This document shows, piece after piece, positions 61,062 to 64,000 of a DNA stretch of 64,000 bases. A program made the translations under genes and the position numbers. Below the pieces are notes generated by a model. It saw nothing but the letters and a program-made list of their open reading frames with translations, did no database searches and had not been told where the DNA came from. Every line of letters starts with the position of its first letter. The first letter of the stretch is position 1. The stretch is from contig NZ_RBAH01000025.1 of assembly GCF_003626695.1 (NCBI RefSeq), positions 1 through 64,000 on the forward strand, written 5' to 3'. Source of the stretch: Paenibacillus ginsengarvi. Its GTDB lineage: Bacteria; Bacillota; Bacilli; Paenibacillales; NBRC-103111.

Positions 61062-61862
61062 CTATTCGTCTTGAGGCGCAAATGCGATGATCCGCAGCCT
61101 CCAATAATCGGCAATCCATCTGCCGTCACGATACAGCTTCGGCGCAGCGATCCGTTTCGCTTCTTCATATGCTTGCCGTTTCTGCTCCTCCGTCAGCCCG
61201 GTGAAAAAGCTGCCGGCGAACATATCCAGCCAGTGGTCAAGTCCCCGTCCTCCATCCTCCAGCGGGGTTGGCCTGCTGTAGTGGAGCGCGTATTCGAGCC
61301 GGAAGCCCTCCGCCTCGAGCAGCGACGCGTACTCGCCGGCCGAAGGAAAGTACCAGGGATCGCGGGAGGCCGCGTCGATCCCGAAGGCGGATAACGCCGC
61401 AGTCACCCCTTCTACGATCGCGCCGACATTGCCCTTGCCGCCGAATTCGGCGACGAAACGGCCCCCCGGCTTCAAGGCGCTCCTGACCGTACGGATGGCG
61501 TCCCCCGGCCGCTTCATCCAGTGCAGCGCCGCATTGGAGAACACGGCGTCGTAGCGGACATCGCTCCGGTACGTATGGGCGTCGGCCGTCTCGAAGGCCA
61601 GCGCAGGGTATTTCTCGTTAGCCCGGGCGATCATGTCCGCCGAAGCGTCGATGCCGTGCGGCAACGCCCCCCGCTTTGCCAGCTCCGCGCACAAATCTCC
61701 CGTGCCGCAGCCGATGTCGAGCACTTTTTCCCCCTCCCGTACGTTCAGCAGCTCGAGAACGGACTTGCCGTATTCGGACACGAAGCCGATGTGCGAATCG
61801 TAGAGCGAGGCATTCCAGGCCTGGTTGCGGTTGTTGCTGCCATTCTTGTTTTTTTCGGTCAT
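61062..61862 (-). CDS. SAM-dependent methyltransferase (class I)
   Basis: A 266-residue methyltransferase. Motif I VLDIGCGTGDL lies near residue 46, followed by the acidic end GIDASADM and the NAALHWMKRPGDAIRTV motif near 110. The layout is close to trans-aconitate methyltransferases and to many small-molecule enzymes of unknown substrate. ATG 61862 is chosen; an ATG at 61874 directly abuts its GAGAGG site. A single gene with no obvious operon partner. Confidence 0.85.
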   Translation of the reverse strand: MTEKNKNGSNNRNQAWNASLYDSHIGFVSEYGKSVLELLNVREGEKVLDIGCGTGDLCAELAKRGALPHGIDASADMIARANEKYPALAFETADAHTYRSDVRYDAVFSNAALHWMKRPGDAIRTVRSALKPGGRFVAEFGGKGNVGAIVEGVTAALSAFGIDAASRDPWYFPSAGEYASLLEAEGFRLEYALHYSRPTPLEDGGRGLDHWLDMFAGSFFTGLTEEQKRQAYEEAKRIAAPKLYRDGRWIADYWRLRIIAFAPQDE

Positions 61863-61952
61863 GGGCGTTACCATCCTCTCGCTTGATTAAGCTTAGTATG
61901 ACGGCAAGCCGCTCATTGTTCCAATATATAATGCATATGGTTTTTATAGATT

Positions 61953-62831
61953 TCACCTATAACTGTGCACAAAAGGTTCCAGACGCTGCCGCAGCTCCGA
62001 CGTAATCGGCGTGATCGGCAAGCGGACCGCATCCGAACGTATGCGCCCGGTCTGCATAAGCATCCACTTGATCGGTGCCGGATTAGGCTCGGCGAACAGC
62101 AGCTTGATCAGCGGCACCAATTCGTCGAACGCCGCCTTGGCGTCTTTCACCCTGCGTTTCGCATACGCCTCGTACACGTTCACGAACCGGTCGGCGCCGA
62201 TGTGCGCCGAAGCGAGCATGCCTCCGCTCGCCCCGCAGGTCAGCGCGGCGTAAAAATACAAATCGTCGCCGCACAGCAGCGCCTTGTCCGTCCGGCCGCC
62301 CAGCTCGATAAAATTGCGGATGCCGCCGGAGCTTTCTTTGATCCCGACAATGCCCTCGATATCGAGCACGGCGGAAAGCTCCTCCGGCGTAAGAGTTAGA
62401 CCGGTACGGTACGGAATGTGGTACGCTACGATCGGCAGCCCCGTATCCGCCACCCGTTTGTAATGCTCCAATACGCCTGCCGCGGAAGGACGGTTGTAAT
62501 AAGGAGTGACGACGAGCGCGCCGTCCGCTCCGATCGACCGGGCTTTCTTCGTAAGCCGTACCGCCTCCGACGTGTCGTTCGATCCGGTTCCGACGATAAC
62601 CGTAATGTTCCGGTCCGCTCTCAACTCTAGCGCGACCTCCGTCATCCGGCGCACTTCTTCCCAGCGGACAGTCGGGCATTCCCCCGTCGTGCCGCCCACG
62701 ACAAGCCCGTGTACGCCTTGATCCAGCAGCGATTGCACCACCGTTCGGAAGCTTTGCAAATCGAGCTTGCCGTCGGGGGTAAAAGGAGCAATGACGGGTA
62801 CGATAACGCCTTTCCATGCTTCAGCCACCAT
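61953..62831 (-). CDS. DapA-family aldolase (dihydrodipicolinate synthase-like)
   Basis: A 292-residue class I aldolase of the DHDPS/NAL superfamily. The Schiff-base Lys is in IVGIKESSGG near residue 160, the Tyr and Arg of YHIPYRTG near 130, and GTTGECPT near 45 binds the carboxylate of the pyruvate-type substrate. Those are the DHDPS catalytic residues, so it may be a second DapA, or a decarboxylase/dehydratase of this family. The start ATG 62831 has GGGAGG upstream. It is divergent from a LysR gene, which probably controls it. Confidence 0.88.
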   Translation of the reverse strand: MVAEAWKGVIVPVIAPFTPDGKLDLQSFRTVVQSLLDQGVHGLVVGGTTGECPTVRWEEVRRMTEVALELRADRNITVIVGTGSNDTSEAVRLTKKARSIGADGALVVTPYYNRPSAAGVLEHYKRVADTGLPIVAYHIPYRTGLTLTPEELSAVLDIEGIVGIKESSGGIRNFIELGGRTDKALLCGDDLYFYAALTCGASGGMLASAHIGADRFVNVYEAYAKRRVKDAKAAFDELVPLIKLLFAEPNPAPIKWMLMQTGRIRSDAVRLPITPITSELRQRLEPFVHSYR

Positions 62832-62973
62832 GAACAATCCCTCCCACTGTCTAGCCGGCCTCGCTTGCAACCGGCTCTTGGACCCAGTGTAGCATAGGAA
62901 TTCCAATCGGAGTTAGCTATAATAAACGATAAGAACAATCGGAAATAACGATGGATGGAAGGCGGTGCGGAAC

Positions 62974-63903
62974 ATGGATTTATCCCTGATGCGGACGTTC
63001 AAAGAAACGGCGCGGCTGATGAACATTACGCGCGCAGCCGATTCGCTCGGCTACGCCCAATCGAGCGTAACCGCGCAAATCCGCAAGCTCGAGGAGTTTT
63101 ACGGTGTGCCGCTGTTCGAGCGGTACGGCCGGGGCATCCGGCTGACGCCCGGCGGGCGGGAGCTGCTCGCCTATGCCGATCGGCTGCTCGATCTGGCCGA
63201 GGAGTCGATGCAGGCGGTATCGGCGGAAACGGCCGGTTCGCTGACGCTCGGCACGATCGAATCGCTGGCCGCGTTTTACTTGCCCCCTTACGTGCGCCGG
63301 ATGAAGCAAACGTTCCCGGCGGCATCGCTGCTGCTGCAAACCGGCAGCGAGCCCGAGCTGCTGCACGGCGTGCGAACCGGCGAATACGACGCGACCCTCC
63401 TGCTGGATACGGAAACAAGCTCCGATCCGGACCTTGTACGTGTGATTGTAAAAGAAGAGCCGCTGCTGCTCGTCGCCAGGCCCGACCATCCGCTGGCCGG
63501 CATCGCCGCCATACAGCCGGCCGACTTAGCGTTGCATGCCTGGGTTGCCCCCGAGCGCAGCTGCGCCTACCGGAGCATGCTTGCCCGGCTGCTCCACGCT
63601 TACGGCGTCCGGCCGCAGCTCTCCTGCGAGCTCGGGAGCGTCGAAGCGATCAAGCGCTGCATTCTGCACGGCCTCGGCTTCTCGCTGCTGCCCGCCTGCG
63701 CCGTAGCGGCGGAAATCGCGGACGGGCGGCTCCGTGCGCTCCCGTTCTCGCATCCGGAGCTGCGTTTCTATATCCAGCTCGTCTATCCGGCGGGAAGATG
63801 GGTATCGCGGACGCTGGCGGCTTTAATCGCCATGCTGCGCGAATCGTCCGAGGGGGTCCTCAGCTCTCCAACAGACGCTTCAAACGGCCCGGATAGTCGG
63901 TAA
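62974..63903 (+). CDS. LysR family transcriptional regulator
   Basis: A 309-residue LTTR. The HTH is residues about 1-60 (DLSLMRTFKETARLMNITRAADSLGYAQSSVTAQIRKLE), and the effector domain begins near 85 (GSLTLGTIESLAAFYLPPYV). I prefer ATG 62974 over GTG 62965, whose GGAAGG is too close. It is transcribed away from the dapA-like gene, the usual arrangement for a regulator and its target. The 3' end overlaps the convergent GDPD gene. Confidence 0.9.
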   Translation: MDLSLMRTFKETARLMNITRAADSLGYAQSSVTAQIRKLEEFYGVPLFERYGRGIRLTPGGRELLAYADRLLDLAEESMQAVSAETAGSLTLGTIESLAAFYLPPYVRRMKQTFPAASLLLQTGSEPELLHGVRTGEYDATLLLDTETSSDPDLVRVIVKEEPLLLVARPDHPLAGIAAIQPADLALHAWVAPERSCAYRSMLARLLHAYGVRPQLSCELGSVEAIKRCILHGLGFSLLPACAVAAEIADGRLRALPFSHPELRFYIQLVYPAGRWVSRTLAALIAMLRESSEGVLSSPTDASNGPDSR

Positions 63904-64000
63904 TGATGCCGGATACGCCGCAGGCGATCATCTTCCGCATATCCGCTTCCTTATTGACGGTCCAAGGGTATACGCGCAATCCGCGTTCGGTTGCCGCGCG
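63860..64000 (-). CDS. Glycerophosphodiester phosphodiesterase, C-terminal part only
   Basis: The last 46 residues of a GDPD are seen, ending VSGIITDYPGRLKRLLES. RVYPWTVNKEADMRKMIACG is the usual tail of this TIM-barrel enzyme, which cleaves glycerophosphodiesters to sn-glycerol 3-phosphate and an alcohol. The rest lies beyond the window. Its 3' end overlaps the LysR gene by 44 nt on the opposite strand. Confidence 0.85.
   Translation of the reverse strand, partial: RAATERGLRVYPWTVNKEADMRKMIACGVSGIITDYPGRLKRLLES

Overview
The window looks like a chromosomal segment of a spore-forming, GC-rich Firmicute of the Paenibacillaceae (Paenibacillus or Cohnella type). The evidence is the yhbH-spoVR sporulation pair, a SpoVB-type flippase, strong AGGAGG-like ribosome sites, sigma-A promoters, many hairpin-plus-T-run terminators, and a gene set (YkvA, YoaT/DUF817, YjfB, LacI and AraC regulators beside ABC importers) typical of that group. 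No rRNA, tRNA or CRISPR array was seen. The order is a mosaic of short operons rather than one island.

Layout. 1-648: end of an IS3-family element. 975-3561: yhbH-spoVR. 4577-8037: an AraC regulator between two paralogous amidohydrolases, one in an operon with a Rieske ferredoxin; both amidohydrolase promoters carry the same 37-bp box. 8234-19553: a mixed stretch with a lone sugar-type binding lipoprotein, EEP phosphatase plus HAD phosphatase, ADP-ribosylglycohydrolase plus YkvA, an exonuclease, a CapA lipoprotein, a Gly/His-rich repeat protein, a PAP2 membrane enzyme, a Gfo/Idh/MocA dehydrogenase and a DUF559-type nuclease-like protein. 19601-19975: a tandem non-coding repeat. 20116-23020: a translationally coupled gtrB-gtrA-membrane protein operon.

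23217-30593: a peptide/nickel-class ABC importer with an unusual build. The ATPase is a double-domain fusion transcribed divergently, both permeases carry long N-terminal extensions, and the binding lipoprotein reads as a circular permutation of the SBP_bac_5 fold. 30672-38402: MFS transporter, YjfB, GNAT, acyl-CoA dehydrogenase-like enzyme, AAC(3)-like acetyltransferase, a formylglycine-generating enzyme and SpoVB. 38454-41618: ArgD-like aminotransferase and cobyrinate diamide synthase.

54343 down to 41829 (minus strand) is one eleven-gene operon that reads as uptake and breakdown of a purine nucleoside or related N-riboside: PotD/PotB/PotC/PotA-type ABC importer, M20 amidohydrolase, nucleoside hydrolase, ribokinase, adenine deaminase, asparaginase, NCS2 permease and malic enzyme. 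A divergent MFS transporter and a LacI regulator (57093-56098) flank it, and three matching LacI-type operators tie the three units together.

57277-57712 is a 200-bp tandem array of TAGCGGAA/TTCCGCTA palindromes that also occur near 40000 and 700. 57707-64000 holds a second Gfo/Idh/MocA dehydrogenase, DUF3298 and DUF817 proteins, a class I cyclic-di-GMP riboswitch with a terminator in front of a 66-residue Cys-rich protein, a methyltransferase, a DapA-family aldolase divergent from a LysR regulator, and the end of a glycerophosphodiester phosphodiesterase gene.

The observations I consider most novel are the permuted binding protein with its extended permeases, the c-di-GMP riboswitch on a tiny Cys-rich protein, the Pot-type nucleoside operon, and the shared AraC box with one amidohydrolase paralogue that has lost its Asp/His motif.
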